NCBI RefSeq assembly: GCF_023115355.1
Contig: NZ_CP096019.1
Coordinates: 1,860,001-1,924,000 of the forward strand
Direction of reading: 5' to 3'
Length of the DNA stretch: 64,000 nt
Source of the DNA: Halocatena salina
Lineage (GTDB): Archaea; Halobacteriota; Halobacteria; Halobacteriales; Haloarculaceae
Shown: positions 36,623-45,029 of the stretch, piece after piece
Numbering within the stretch: position 1 is the first letter of the stretch
How the letters are laid out: the number at the start of each line of letters is the position of its first letter
Notes under the pieces: generated by a model
Told to the model about the DNA's origin: nothing
The model's input: only the letters and a program-made list of their open reading frames with translations
The model's database searches: none
Program-made: the position numbers and the translations under genes

Positions 36623-37078
36623 TCAGTAGCTTCCAATGCCAGCAATCCGAAGTTCGCCTTTGGCGTCCGAAATGATCCTCAAAATGTGCAAGGGAACGAG
36701 TATGAATCCCAACAGAAAGTAGTTGAGGGTGAGGAAGTTGACGAGTGCCCATCCCCACTTACCGACGTACACGTACCCCACTGGGGGGGCAAGCAGACCG
36801 AGGAGCGCTCCCAAGAGCGTACTCTTACCGGCGATGCTTTCGAGTTCGTACTGCCGCCGAGCGGTCATGGTACTGTCGCTGTCAGCGCGATCACCGGTCT
36901 CGAGTTTGTTCTGTTTGATACCGCAGTGTGGGCATATTTCGGCCGCTTCTTTGATTGTCTGCCCACAGTCCATACAGTACACCTCGTTTGGACCTGCTAT
37001 CGCTTTCTCGTCATCAGTTGCTACGTCCGTCTCTAACTCGTCCGTAGTGGCTATCTCCGTTCGATCGTCGTTTACCAT
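36623..37078 (-). CDS. Zinc-ribbon membrane protein (upstream member of tandem pair)
   Basis: A 151-residue protein of similar layout: acidic start (MVNDDRTEIATTDELETD), zinc ribbon YCMDCGQTIKEAAEICPHCGIKQN at about 33-55, acidic linker with Ser/Thr, then two hydrophobic helices (STLLGALLGLLAPPVGYVYVG and WALVNFLTLNYFLLGFILVPLHIL) and a short tail. The helical part resembles TM2-type domains (GLLAPPVGYVYVGKWGWA). Start at MVNDDRTE, since the upstream extension reads through AT-rich DNA. It precedes the other zinc-ribbon protein by 4 bases. Roles may include sensing or assembly of a membrane complex; not known. Confidence 0.75.
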   Translation of the reverse strand: MVNDDRTEIATTDELETDVATDDEKAIAGPNEVYCMDCGQTIKEAAEICPHCGIKQNKLETGDRADSDSTMTARRQYELESIAGKSTLLGALLGLLAPPVGYVYVGKWGWALVNFLTLNYFLLGFILVPLHILRIISDAKGELRIAGIGSY

Positions 37079-37469
37079 TTTGCTACTAGAAATACATGGG
37101 TGGTTGTACTTTATCTGAGTGTTCATACGCAATGGAATTCGTTACCCATTCTACTATATATTTGATATATTTTTCATCGTTAAGTCATGAGGAAGTCATC
37201 ATCTTCTCTTGACATGACACGAAGTGTTATTACTATCCACGGAAGAACAACATTTCGATCCTATTCAGTAGAGCAGATGCTCATCAGATACGAAATAACG
37301 ATTAGAAGGTAGCCAGCCGAACCTGCTAAGTCGGGGCACGACAGGTGACTGGCTACCTGGCCTGGTTATCGCTCCTATCAATAGTATTTTCGGCCAGTAC
37401 AACATGCTCCTGTTCCAGAGGGGTCATTTGTCGTTCCGAACCGTTTCATCTGAGGAATCAAACGGTCAG
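37079..37469. other. Intergenic region with a strong nested hairpin
   Basis: About 390 bases between the 5' end of the zinc-ribbon pair and the 3' end of ftsY (both on the minus strand). The part nearest the zinc-ribbon gene is AT-rich (37140-37180, e.g. CTACTATATATTTGATATA on the plus strand) and should contain its promoter. No gene seen. The notable element is the hairpin at 37307-37358. Confidence 0.6.
37307..37358. ncRNA. Candidate structured RNA or long terminator: 10-bp stem with nested stems
   Basis: AGGTAGCCAG (37307-37316) and CTGGCTACCT (37349-37358) are exact reverse complements over 10 bases. Inside, ACCT (37321-37324) pairs with AGGT (37343-37346), and GTCG (37330-37333) pairs with CGAC (37339-37342) around the loop GGGCA, giving a three-tier hairpin. 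The fold is equally good on both strands. On the minus strand it lies 112 bases after the ftsY stop. It might be an ncRNA, a processed 3' structure of the ftsY operon, or the remnant of a mobile-element end. Confidence 0.4.
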
Positions 37470-38582
37470 TCAGCGGTCTTCGACGTCGCCTTCGAGGAGG
37501 CGATCGGTGATCTGTTCGGGATCGAACCGTTCGAGATCGTCGTACTCCTGTCCAACGCCGAGAAAGAGGATCGGCTTTCCGGTGACGTGAGCGATGGAGA
37601 TCGCCGCACCGCCTTGTGGATCGGCGTCCGCTTTGGTGAGGATCGCGCCGTCGATCTCGGCCGCGTCGTTGAATTCGGATGCGCGTTGGACGGCGTCCTG
37701 TCCGGCGACGGCCTCGTCTACGAACAGAGTCATGTCTGGATCGACGACACGATCGATCTTTTCGAGTTGGGCCATCAGATCGTTGCTGGTGTGGAGCCGT
37801 CCGGCGGTGTCCCCGAGGACGATATCCACGTCGTTTGCGCGTGCGTATTCGACCGCGTCGTAGAGGACGGCCGTCGGATCGCCGCCCTGTTCGTGGGCGA
37901 TGAACTTCTTATCGAGCGCGTCGGCGTGCTCACGGAGCTGTTCGTTCGCCCCCGCCCGATAGGTGTCGCCGTTTGCGAGCACCGCCGAATATCCGTGTCG
38001 TTCGAAATAGCGCGCGAGCTTCGCAATGGTCGTCGTCTTTCCGACGCCGTTGACCCCAGTGAACACCATGACGAGCGGCTTGTCGGTCTCGGCGACGTGC
38101 TGATCGAAGTCGAACTGGCCGACACTGATCACGTCGAACAGAGCCTCTTTGAGGGCCGATTCGAGGACCATATCCGTCGACTGTACCTGTGCCCTGACTG
38201 TGCCTTCGAGGTTCTCACGGATCCCTGCGAGGATCTCCTCGGCAACACCCATCTCCACGTCACTGGAAAGCAACGATAGTTCGAGGGTCTCAAGCGGTTC
38301 GTCGAGATGTTCGGGCTGGATGATGACTCCTCCCGTTGCGAACGCCTTGGCTCGCTTGCCGAAGCCGACGGAAACCTCACGGTCGTCTTCCTCGACCGTT
38401 TCGGGGTCCTCAGACGGGTCTCGATCCGGGGGCGCTGGATCTTCTCGTTTTTGGTCTTGGTCCCGTTTTTCCTCTACCGTATCGACATCGGTGTCAGCTT
38501 CGGTCTCCGCGTCGACGCTTTCGGCTTGTTCTTCCACATCGTCTTTGAACCGATCGAGTGTTTCCTTGAGTCCCTCGAACAT
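37470..38582 (-). CDS. ftsY: Signal recognition particle receptor FtsY
   Basis: SRP receptor GTPase that docks SRP-ribosome complexes at the membrane; 370 residues. The A-domain (1-75) is extremely acidic (VDAETEADTDVDTVEE), then the N domain helix bundle and the G domain: G1 GVNGVGKTT at 176-184, DTYRAGANEQL insertion-box segment, G3 DTAGRLHT, G4 TKADADPQGG and the closing GxGQEYDDLERFDPEQ. It is the last gene of the L39e-L31e-aIF6-LX-prefoldin operon, 10 bases after pfdA. The SRP54 gene, often next to ftsY in archaea, is not adjacent here. Confidence 0.97.
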   Translation of the reverse strand: MFEGLKETLDRFKDDVEEQAESVDAETEADTDVDTVEEKRDQDQKREDPAPPDRDPSEDPETVEEDDREVSVGFGKRAKAFATGGVIIQPEHLDEPLETLELSLLSSDVEMGVAEEILAGIRENLEGTVRAQVQSTDMVLESALKEALFDVISVGQFDFDQHVAETDKPLVMVFTGVNGVGKTTTIAKLARYFERHGYSAVLANGDTYRAGANEQLREHADALDKKFIAHEQGGDPTAVLYDAVEYARANDVDIVLGDTAGRLHTSNDLMAQLEKIDRVVDPDMTLFVDEAVAGQDAVQRASEFNDAAEIDGAILTKADADPQGGAAISIAHVTGKPILFLGVGQEYDDLERFDPEQITDRLLEGDVEDR

Positions 38583-38592
38583 ACATCATCGC

Positions 38593-39039
38593 CTATTCGT
38601 CTGATTGTTGGAACTGCTGTTGCATCTGTTGGAGCTGTTGCTGTTGCATCTGCTGGGCCTGCTGTTCGAGTTCGTCGCTTTCCGACTCAAGCTCGCTGAT
38701 CTCCGACTGAATCGAGCTGATGCGATCGTCGAGAGCGTTCTTTTTGTGTTCGAGGCTCTCGACTGCCCCCTCGCGGTCGCGTTCGGCGGCGTATCCTCCC
38801 CCAAGCGACACGACGATCTCGTCGACATTCTGTATCTCCGCGCGGACGTACGCGTCACCACCGAGTGGTACCTGCACGATGTCGTCGGTTTCGAGTCGGT
38901 CGAGCGCGTCGATCGCTTCGTTCGCCTCGGCTTTCTCGGTTTGTAGCTCCTCGATATCCTCTTTGAGGGCTGCAACCTCCTCGTCGATGGCCTGAAGCTG
39001 TTCTTGGAGCTGTCGCAGTCCTCCACCGCCAGCACTCAT
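38593..39039 (-). CDS. pfdA: Prefoldin subunit alpha
   Basis: Coiled-coil chaperone subunit forming the alpha2-beta4 jellyfish that passes unfolded proteins to the thermosome; 148 residues. N-terminal coil (LRQLQEQLQAIDEEVAALKEDIEELQTEKAEAN), central beta-hairpins (DIVQVPLGGDAYVRAEIQNVDEIVVSLGGGYAAERD) and C-terminal coil (KKNALDDRISSIQSEISELES) are all present. The tail is a Gln/Met-rich low-complexity stretch (QQAQQMQQQQLQQMQQQF). Its ATG overlaps the LX stop (ATGA), showing translational coupling. Confidence 0.96.
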   Translation of the reverse strand: MSAGGGGLRQLQEQLQAIDEEVAALKEDIEELQTEKAEANEAIDALDRLETDDIVQVPLGGDAYVRAEIQNVDEIVVSLGGGYAAERDREGAVESLEHKKNALDDRISSIQSEISELESESDELEQQAQQMQQQQLQQMQQQFQQSDE

Positions 39040-39209
39040 TGGGTAACCCCCTCGATGTCGACTTGGGTGCGTTTCAATCCGTGCTCGGAGCCGAAATCGG
39101 CGTAGGTGTGTTCGATCGCAACGTCTTCGTTTTCGGCGGTGACCGTTCGTTCGAACTGTTGGTATCCTCCTCGTGTTTGGAAGCGCCCACTAACGGTGAA
39201 CTCACTCAT
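39036..39209 (-). CDS. rplX: 50S ribosomal protein L18Ae/LX
   Basis: A 57-residue ribosomal protein LX (L18Ae/L20a). It reads MSEFTVSGRFQTRGG, YQQFERTVTAENEDVAIEH, then TYADFGSEHGLKRTQV and DIEGVTQ. The gene lies between aIF6 and prefoldin alpha as in other haloarchaea, with the stop overlapping the pfdA start by 3 bases (ATGA). The spacing to aIF6 is 35 bases. Confidence 0.95.
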   Translation of the reverse strand: MSEFTVSGRFQTRGGYQQFERTVTAENEDVAIEHTYADFGSEHGLKRTQVDIEGVTQ

Positions 39210-39244
39210 ATACACTCGTGTGGCTGCAAGGGGGAAGAATGTTG

Positions 39245-39910
39245 CTAGTCGATATAGCCAAGTGCGTCCTCGATTCGGCCGAGTTCCGGACCGGTCGAAT
39301 CCTGCCCAGCGACGTAACCGTTGGTGTTGGCTATCAACCCCGAACCGACTAATGGCGCACCGTAATTGATCGTCCCGATGTCGGCCCGCACGCCGAGTAG
39401 ATCCTCAAGGAAGTCGAGTTCACCGTCGGTTACCTTGGGGTGACAGAGTACGCCCACGTTCGTTACGACGGCGGCGGTTCCAACGGTCCGAACCCCCGCA
39501 AGCTCACCACGCTCGACAGGCACGGCGAGGGCATCAGAGACGGTGTCAACCGCCGCATCGGAGAGATCGGGATGGACGTACGCACCGTTGTCGTTTGCGA
39601 GCACGACGTTTCCTGCCGCGTTGATGGTTCCGGGTAGCTCCGTCACAGGGCGGTCCACGACCGAACGGATGCGTTGGAGTTCGGTTTCACGGATGCGGTT
39701 GCTCACGAGGAGTCCGTTTTCGTTGCCGGTTAGGAGCGCGCCGACGGTTCCCGAACCCCCGATAGTGGTCTCGACGGCTGGAACGCCAAGCTCCTCGGCA
39801 AACGCTGTTCGGAGATCGTCCTCGACGTTGGGCCGAATGAAAAGACAGTCGTCGGTGGCGACAGCAAACACCCCGACGTACGAAGAGCCCGCAAGGGTCG
39901 CGCGAAGCAC
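39245..39910 (-). CDS. eif6: Translation initiation factor 6 (aIF6)
   Basis: Anti-association factor that binds the 50S subunit next to L14 and keeps it from joining 30S; 221 residues, the usual length. The five-fold alpha-beta propeller is visible as repeats beginning [78 protein letters not shown] and [24 protein letters not shown]. It begins [13 protein letters not shown], 3 bases after the L31e stop. Confidence 0.97.
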   Translation of the reverse strand: MLRATLAGSSYVGVFAVATDDCLFIRPNVEDDLRTAFAEELGVPAVETTIGGSGTVGALLTGNENGLLVSNRIRETELQRIRSVVDRPVTELPGTINAAGNVVLANDNGAYVHPDLSDAAVDTVSDALAVPVERGELAGVRTVGTAAVVTNVGVLCHPKVTDGELDFLEDLLGVRADIGTINYGAPLVGSGLIANTNGYVAGQDSTGPELGRIEDALGYID

Positions 39911-39913
39911 AGC

Positions 39914-40189
39914 TTAAGCGGTTTCGGCCTCGACGATCTGTTCGCCTTCCTCGTCGAATCGTGCCGCACGAACCCGGAGCTTCCGCGGCGGATTCTTGCG
40001 CCCACGAGACCACACCGTCTCGTTGATCGACGGATCAAGCCGAATGGCGCTTTCGTCGACGGCGAACTGTTTGGCGAGGTGGGCGCGGATGAGGCTCATC
40101 GCCTTATCGGCCCGTTTGTGCTTTGCTTCCGCGAGCACATCGCGCAGCGGTACTGTGACAACCCGCTCTTCGAAATCGTTCGCACTCAT
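39914..40189 (-). CDS. rpl31e: 50S ribosomal protein L31e
   Basis: A 91-residue archaeal/eukaryotic L31, located at the peptide exit tunnel. It begins MSANDFEERVVTVPLRDVL and continues RADKAMSLIRAHLAKQF, then VDESAIRLDPSINETVWSRG, typical of the family. It is 3 bases after L39e and 3 bases before aIF6 in the same operon. Confidence 0.97.
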   Translation of the reverse strand: MSANDFEERVVTVPLRDVLAEAKHKRADKAMSLIRAHLAKQFAVDESAIRLDPSINETVWSRGRKNPPRKLRVRAARFDEEGEQIVEAETA

Positions 40190-40192
40190 GGG

Positions 40193-40345
40193 TTACTCGT
40201 CGGTGTTCCCTCGCCGCCAACTGCGACGTTTCGGGTTCTGCATGACGTCGCGGTCCGTTTTCATCATCACCCACGCGGGAACGCGGGTGTTTTGGCGCTC
40301 TAGCTTCGCTAGCCGCTTTTTCTTGGCCTTCGATTTCTTGCCCAT
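40193..40345 (-). CDS. rpl39e: 50S ribosomal protein L39e
   Basis: A 50-residue, highly basic ribosomal protein that lines the exit tunnel: [50 protein letters not shown]. It opens the operon (L39e-L31e-aIF6-LX-PfdA-FtsY). A TATA-like box about 25-32 bases before the ATG suggests a leaderless message. Confidence 0.97.
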   Translation of the reverse strand: MGKKSKAKKKRLAKLERQNTRVPAWVMMKTDRDVMQNPKRRSWRRGNTDE

Positions 40346-40369
40346 ATTATCGGTATTTCCGCGGCGGTA

Positions 40370-40377
40370 GTTAAATG
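40370..40377 (-). promoter_or_regulatory. TATA-like box of the L39e-FtsY operon
   Basis: On the minus strand, CATTTAAC lies 25-32 bases before the L39e ATG at 40345: a leaderless promoter for the six-gene translation/targeting operon. Confidence 0.5.
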
Positions 40378-40392
40378 GTTGTTCCTTTGGCT

Positions 40393-40941
40393 CTACAGCC
40401 CGACGGTGTGTACGGTTCGGTACTGGGGTCCCGAAGGTGTCCGTCTGCTTTCTATGAGTTCAACGGCCGACACGTGTGTCGATCCAACGTCCGGATCCCG
40501 CTCTTTAAGCACGGTTTGGACGCGTGTTTTCTCCGCGGCGTGATCCATGCGCGCGATCGTCGCGTGTGGCGTAAACGAGTGATCGGCTGGTTCGACGCCG
40601 AGATCGACCGTCCGCTGTTCGATCGCGTCGTGAAGGTGGTGGAACTGGCGGTTCCCGTCTCGGACGCCGACCCATATGACGTTGATGTAGTCGTGACTCG
40701 GAAACGCCCCATACCCCCCAACTGCCACATCGAACGGCTGGACTCCTGCGTCAGCGATTGCCTCCGAGAGCGCCGTTTGCAGGTCCGGGAGCCGCTGTTC
40801 ATCCATCTCACCGATGAACTTGAGGGTGAAATGGACCTGCTCGGGATCGACGGTACGGATCCCACTGAGAGCCTCGAACGGGGCTTGTGCCGCTTGGAGT
40901 TCGTCGACCGTGTCGAGGTCGATGCTGATGAACAGGCGCAT
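40393..40941 (-). CDS. thpR: RNA 2',3'-cyclic phosphodiesterase (2H family, ThpR)
   Basis: A 182-residue 2H phosphoesterase, once called 2'-5' RNA ligase, which opens 2',3'-cyclic phosphate ends. Both HxTx motifs are intact: H37/T39 (VHFTLKF) and H126/T128 (PHATIAR). MRLFISIDL at the N-terminus and the strand [18 protein letters not shown] are family features. The gene shares a 51-base divergent spacer with the TPR gene, with TTAA exactly midway. Confidence 0.94.
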   Translation of the reverse strand: MRLFISIDLDTVDELQAAQAPFEALSGIRTVDPEQVHFTLKFIGEMDEQRLPDLQTALSEAIADAGVQPFDVAVGGYGAFPSHDYINVIWVGVRDGNRQFHHLHDAIEQRTVDLGVEPADHSFTPHATIARMDHAAEKTRVQTVLKERDPDVGSTHVSAVELIESRRTPSGPQYRTVHTVGL

Positions 40942-40964
40942 ACTCGGTTTTCGTGGCGCAGCGC

Positions 40965-40968
40965 TTAA
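40965..40968. promoter_or_regulatory. Shared TTAA box in symmetric bidirectional promoter
   Basis: The 51-base spacer between thpR (ATG at 40941) and the TPR gene (ATG at 40993) holds GCGCTTAACC with TTAA 24 bases from one start and 25 from the other. The palindromic core fits the leaderless TATA spacing for both genes. Confidence 0.5.
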
Positions 40969-40992
40969 CCGTGCTTGTTACCTACCACGAGC

Positions 40993-41721
40993 ATGGCTGA
41001 CGACGGTGATCCGTCCCACCGATTCTCCGAAGGTGAGGGGTTTGACGATCCCTACGAGGGGTTCGATCTCGAACCCGAGTTCGACATCGATCCGAGTCAG
41101 GTCGATCCCGTGGATTCACGGGTGCTCACAGACAATCTCGACGTGGGCCAGCTACCACAGGACGACATCGACGTGGAACGGCTCATCGAGATCGGCATCG
41201 AATACACGCAGATCAATCGGTACGAGCAGGCGACCGAGACGTTCGAGCGCGTCGCCCGTCTGACCGATGATGATCGCCTCAAACAGGAGGCACGAGTGAA
41301 CAAGGGGGCTGCCCACGCGCAACTGGAGGAGTACGACGCGGCGATCGGCGCGTATCAGGAAGCGCTCCGGATCGACGAGGAGAGCGAACACGCTGCGACT
41401 GCGGAAACCAATCTCGCCTACGCGCTCTGGGAATCTGGCCGGTCCGAGCAGGCACTTTCCCACTCAGAACGCGCGGTCGAACTCGATCCCCGGTTCGGCC
41501 AAGCGTGGTACAACCGTGGCTTTTTCCTCGCGGAACGTGGTCTCGCCGAGGACGCCGTCGACTGTTTCAACAACGCACTTCGTCTCGGATTCAGAAACGC
41601 CGACATCCTCGAAGAGAAGGCCACGGCGCTTGAAGAGCTTGGAAAGGACGAGGAGGCCGAAGAAGTCGCCGCTCAAGCCGAAGAGATACGCCAACAAGCA
41701 GAGAGTCGGATGATGGAGTGA
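40993..41721 (+). CDS. Tetratricopeptide repeat protein
   Basis: A 242-residue protein. The first 60 residues are acidic and probably disordered (DDGDPSHRFSEGEGFDDPYEGFD). From about residue 65 there are at least four TPR units: IEYTQINRYEQATETFERVARL, AHAQLEEYDAAIGAYQEALRI, AYALWESGRSEQALSHSERAVEL, and GFFLAERGLAEDAVDCFNNALRL, followed by a capping helix rich in Glu/Ala. A protein-protein scaffold; the partner is unknown. The next gene (DUF424) starts 2 bases after its stop, then the IMPACT gene, so the three form an operon. Confidence 0.9.
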   Translation: MADDGDPSHRFSEGEGFDDPYEGFDLEPEFDIDPSQVDPVDSRVLTDNLDVGQLPQDDIDVERLIEIGIEYTQINRYEQATETFERVARLTDDDRLKQEARVNKGAAHAQLEEYDAAIGAYQEALRIDEESEHAATAETNLAYALWESGRSEQALSHSERAVELDPRFGQAWYNRGFFLAERGLAEDAVDCFNNALRLGFRNADILEEKATALEELGKDEEAEEVAAQAEEIRQQAESRMME

Positions 41722-41723
41722 GG

Positions 41724-42020
41724 ATGTTACTCACACAGCACGAAACGGATCGGGGATTGCTCGTTGCGGTGTGTGACACCGACGTCGTCGGAGACACGTT
41801 TGAAAACGAGCAAGCGACGCTCACGGTCGACGCGGAGTTTTACGCCGATGATGCCCGAACCGCTGACGAAGACGCCGTGATCGAGGCGCTCTCGCGGGCG
41901 ACGATCGCCAATATCGTCGGCACCCGTGCCGTGACGATCGCCATCGAACACGGGATCATCGACGAAGCGTCAGTGCTCGATTTCGATGGCACGCGACACG
42001 CACAGCTGTTGCGACTGTAA
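41724..42020 (+). CDS. DUF424 family protein
   Basis: A 98-residue archaeal protein. MLLTQHETDRGLLVAVCDTDVVGDTFE, the central ATIANIVGTRAVTIAIEHGIIDEASVL and the closing RHAQLLRL match the DUF424 family found across archaea, often near translation genes; function not established. An alternative GTG start two codons upstream (41718) would overlap the TPR stop. Four bases separate its end from the IMPACT gene. Confidence 0.85.
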   Translation: MLLTQHETDRGLLVAVCDTDVVGDTFENEQATLTVDAEFYADDARTADEDAVIEALSRATIANIVGTRAVTIAIEHGIIDEASVLDFDGTRHAQLLRL

Positions 42021-42024
42021 CAGC

Positions 42025-42639
42025 ATGGACACCACCAAAGCGTATCGCACGTTGGCCGGACGGGGAACAGCCGTCGTTTCTATTCAAGGCTCGGAGTTTA
42101 TCGGCCACGCATCGCCTGTAACGGGGCAGGTCGCCGCCGAAACGTTCGTCGAAACCATCCGAGAGAATCATTCCGACGCCACCCACAACGTCCCGGCCTA
42201 CCGCGTCCACACGGGGACGGAACGCCGATTGCTTAGGGAGTATTCGAGCGACGACGGGGAGCCGTCTGGATCGGCTGGAAAGCCGGTGTTGAATGTGCTA
42301 CAGGGCCAAGAGCTAGAAAATGCGGCCGTGGTCGTAACGCGACATTTCGGCGGTACTGAGCTTGGCGTCGGTGGACTTGTCCGTGCGTATTCCCGGGTAA
42401 CCACCCAAGCGATCGACGCGGCAGGCACCATCGACACCGTCCCTCACGAGGAACTCCTCGTCACCGTCGACTACGACGATTCGGGAACGGTACGCGGAAC
42501 GCTCGAAAGCGCCGGCGTCGAGTTTGAGGCCACCTACGAGGAGCAGGTTGCGTTCGACGTGCGGGTGCCAGTCGCCGACAGCGACGACTTGTGCGATCGG
42601 CTCCAAAGCGCAACGAGCGGCCGTGCGAAGATCGACTGA
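42025..42639 (+). CDS. IMPACT/YigZ family protein (UPF0029)
   Basis: A 204-residue protein, exactly the usual YigZ length. The N-terminal domain includes SEFIGHASPVTGQVAAETFVETIRENHSDATHNVPAYRV and the signature DDGEPSGSAGKPVLNVLQG, followed by VVVTRHFGGTELGVGGLVRAY; the C-terminal ~75 residues form a ferredoxin-like fold (VDYDDSGTVRGTLESAGVEF). Bacterial YigZ and eukaryotic IMPACT are linked to translation control through Gcn1; the archaeal role is unknown. Start at the ATG of MDTTKAYRTL. Confidence 0.9.
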   Translation: MDTTKAYRTLAGRGTAVVSIQGSEFIGHASPVTGQVAAETFVETIRENHSDATHNVPAYRVHTGTERRLLREYSSDDGEPSGSAGKPVLNVLQGQELENAAVVVTRHFGGTELGVGGLVRAYSRVTTQAIDAAGTIDTVPHEELLVTVDYDDSGTVRGTLESAGVEFEATYEEQVAFDVRVPVADSDDLCDRLQSATSGRAKID

Positions 42640-42791
42640 TCGAGAACCGAGACGAATAAGGAGGTGGCTCCATTTTCGGAAACTCCCGACGGTCGTACGG
42701 GCTGCTCTGTTTTCTATCCAAAAATCATATGCTGATCATTGAGGTTCCTTTTCCACCCGAAACGAAGGGGTAACCGGTCGTATTGACAGCG

Positions 42792-43469
42792 TCAATCGGT
42801 TCCGAACGCCCGGTCACCGGCGTCACCGAGACCGGGGACGATGTAGCCGTCTTCGTCGAGGTGGTCGTCTAGAGCGACGGTGAGAAGCGTTGCCGTGGGA
42901 ACAGCCTCGTCGACGCGCAACACGCCATCGGGCGCGCTCACAGCCGAGAGCACGAACAGGTTTTCGGGATCGGGTTGGTTGTCAAGCACCTCTTCGAGAA
43001 CGGCACACATCGTACTGCCCGTTGCGAGCATCGGGTCCGCGACGATCACGGTGTCCTCGGGATTGATGTCCGGTAGCTTCACGTAATCGATGGAGATGGG
43101 AAACGTGCCATCCTCGTCCATCCCAGCTTGCTCGTCGCGCCCGGCGCTGATGATCCCCTGTCGCGCGCTCGGAAACGCCTTCAACAGTCCTTCGACGAAC
43201 GGCGTTGCCGCGCGAAGCACGTTGATGATCACCACGTCGTCGAGTCCAGTGAGTCGCTCACCGGTGATCTCCGTGAGCGGCGTCGTCACCGGAACGTACT
43301 CCGTCTCCATCGCACCGTCGATGATCTCGTATCCACAGACGCGCCCGAGTTTGACGAGTCCCTTCCGGAACGACACTTGCGCCGTGCTCGTGTCACGAAG
43401 CGTCGACAGCGTGTCCCGCGCCAGCGCGTGTGTGATGACGTGGACGTTATCTCGGTCTTCGATGGCCAT
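42792..43469 (-). CDS. upp: Uracil phosphoribosyltransferase
   Basis: Converts uracil plus PRPP to UMP; 225 residues. PRPP-binding loop [19 protein letters not shown] near residues 140-158, plus [22 protein letters not shown] and [19 protein letters not shown] which bind uracil and phosphate. The C-terminus [18 protein letters not shown] is the conserved uracil-binding end. Start at [11 protein letters not shown], not the longer frame. It completes salvage with the udp/cdd operon at 14-15.3 kb and prs. A TTTATCA box lies about 30 bases upstream. Divergent from the small gene at 43650. Confidence 0.95.
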   Translation of the reverse strand: MAIEDRDNVHVITHALARDTLSTLRDTSTAQVSFRKGLVKLGRVCGYEIIDGAMETEYVPVTTPLTEITGERLTGLDDVVIINVLRAATPFVEGLLKAFPSARQGIISAGRDEQAGMDEDGTFPISIDYVKLPDINPEDTVIVADPMLATGSTMCAVLEEVLDNQPDPENLFVLSAVSAPDGVLRVDEAVPTATLLTVALDDHLDEDGYIVPGLGDAGDRAFGTD

Positions 43470-43649
43470 ATCTCTATTCCGGATAGCGACAGTGATAAAG
43501 AGGGTGAATCCGATCCGTCTACAGCGGCGACAACCGCAGTGAGGGCGCTTGCTATCCTCCGCCGGCGAAAGATATACAAAATAGAACATGCATGGTTCCG
43601 CCTTCCCACGCCGACATGCTTTTCCCGTCCGGTCGGCGACCGTGAGCAC

Positions 43650-43946
43650 ATGACACTCGCGGATCGAATCGAGCGATACTATCAGCACCTCGTGGAGTGG
43701 GCACACGGATTGTACCACGGGATGATCGAGCATCCGGCGTACGAGCTGATCGAAAAGGAGGCGGAAGACGTCGAGGACACGTTTTTGCTCGCGTGTTTTC
43801 CGGACGCCTTCGGAATCCCGAGTCCGATCGCTTACTACACCGCAGAACTCCTGCCGTATCTGGCCGGGGAGTTCGAGGGATGGGAGCGGCGGTTGTGGGA
43901 TCGTGAGTCGCTGCTCGAACGAAAGGGCCAACAGTACCACTTCTGA
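43650..43946 (+). CDS. Small protein coupled to Get3/ArsA-like ATPase
   Basis: A 98-residue protein starting [20 protein letters not shown]. It is rich in aromatic residues (Tyr, Trp, Phe) and acidic, predicted helical: [24 protein letters not shown], then [36 protein letters not shown]. There is a single Cys and no transmembrane segment. Its TGA overlaps the ATG of the ATPase gene (TGATGG), indicating translation coupling and a likely shared function. No family recognised. It may be a partner or adaptor for Get3-like targeting; this is inference from gene order. Confidence 0.75.
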   Translation: MTLADRIERYYQHLVEWAHGLYHGMIEHPAYELIEKEAEDVEDTFLLACFPDAFGIPSPIAYYTAELLPYLAGEFEGWERRLWDRESLLERKGQQYHF

Positions 43947-44893
43947 TGGGATCGTTCGTTTTCTTCGGGGGAAAAGGCGGGGTTGGCAAGACGACGGTTG
44001 CCTCGGCGTACGCCCTACAGTGTAGTCAGGCGGGCGTTAGAACGCTGGTAGTGTCGACGGATCCGGCACACAGCACGAGCGACGTGTTCGAACAGGAGTT
44101 CGGTGACGAGCCCACTCCTGTCGAGGGGTACGAGGATCTCTCTGCGATGGAGATCGATCCCACAGCGGAGATCGATGAGCATCTACAGGAAACCAAACGG
44201 GCGTTGGACGACCACGTGAGCGCCTCGATGGTCAACGCGATCGATCGACAGATCGAACTCGCCCACCGAACACCCGGTGCCTACGAGGCCGCACTGTTCG
44301 ACCGGTTCATCGACGTGATGGCCGACGCCGAGGCGTACGACCGCATCGTCTTCGACACCGCCCCGACGGGAGGGACCCTCCGGCTGCTGTCGCTTCCCGA
44401 CGCCCTCGATGGGTGGATCGAGCGGCTCATCGAGAAGCGAACCCGGAGCATCGATCTGTTCGAGAAGGCGGCGATCGGCGACCGAGAAGCGAGGCGGAAA
44501 GCCGAAACCGACCCCATCATCGCCAGGCTTCGAGAGCGAAAGGATCGATTCGAGTTCGCCGGGCGGATGCTCCGGGATTCGGCGACGTTCTATCTCGTAC
44601 TCACCCCCGACGAACTCTCCATTCGCGAAACACGGCGTACGATCGAAGATCTCACCGATCACGATCTCCCCGTTTCGGGTCTGATCGTCAATCGTCTCAC
44701 ACCCCAACCCGACGATGACGAACAGGGACAAGGTGGACAGTTCCTCCGTCAACGCTGTGCCACCGAACGCGAACGTCTCGACACCATCCGGACGTTGGCA
44801 CCGCCCGTCGTCGCTACCATCCAAACACGAGCCGGTGAGATCAAGGGCGACCTGCTCGATGACGTTGCGAGTGGCCTGTCGGTTGAACGGTAG
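43946..44893 (+). CDS. ArsA/Get3-family ATPase
   Basis: A 315-residue single-domain SIMIBI ATPase. The deviant Walker [10 protein letters not shown] is at residues 9-17, switch [12 protein letters not shown] and switch [20 protein letters not shown] follow. This is the Get3/TRC40 layout; there is one ArsA unit rather than two. A central loop (YDRIVFD, then [34 protein letters not shown]) differs from the eukaryotic hydrophobic client-binding groove. The CxxC zinc pair of Get3 is not obvious. Archaeal homologues are proposed to target tail-anchored proteins. Translation is coupled to the preceding small gene. Confidence 0.9.
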   Translation: MGSFVFFGGKGGVGKTTVASAYALQCSQAGVRTLVVSTDPAHSTSDVFEQEFGDEPTPVEGYEDLSAMEIDPTAEIDEHLQETKRALDDHVSASMVNAIDRQIELAHRTPGAYEAALFDRFIDVMADAEAYDRIVFDTAPTGGTLRLLSLPDALDGWIERLIEKRTRSIDLFEKAAIGDREARRKAETDPIIARLRERKDRFEFAGRMLRDSATFYLVLTPDELSIRETRRTIEDLTDHDLPVSGLIVNRLTPQPDDDEQGQGGQFLRQRCATERERLDTIRTLAPPVVATIQTRAGEIKGDLLDDVASGLSVER

Positions 44894-45029
44894 AAAACGT
44901 CGCGTAGTTCCCGTCTAGATAACTAACTGTCCGAGTGCGGGCCATCCTCTTAGTTCTGTCGGCAGAAGTGAAAACACAAAACATTCATCATTATCTCTCA
45001 GAAGAAGTGCTATAGAAATACAGTGAAAT

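Noticed and set aside
42792-43940. 382-codon open frame covering upp and beyond
   Set aside because: The extension upstream of 43469 has no coding character, crosses the promoter and overlaps the small gene on the other strand; the upp start is at MAIEDRD.
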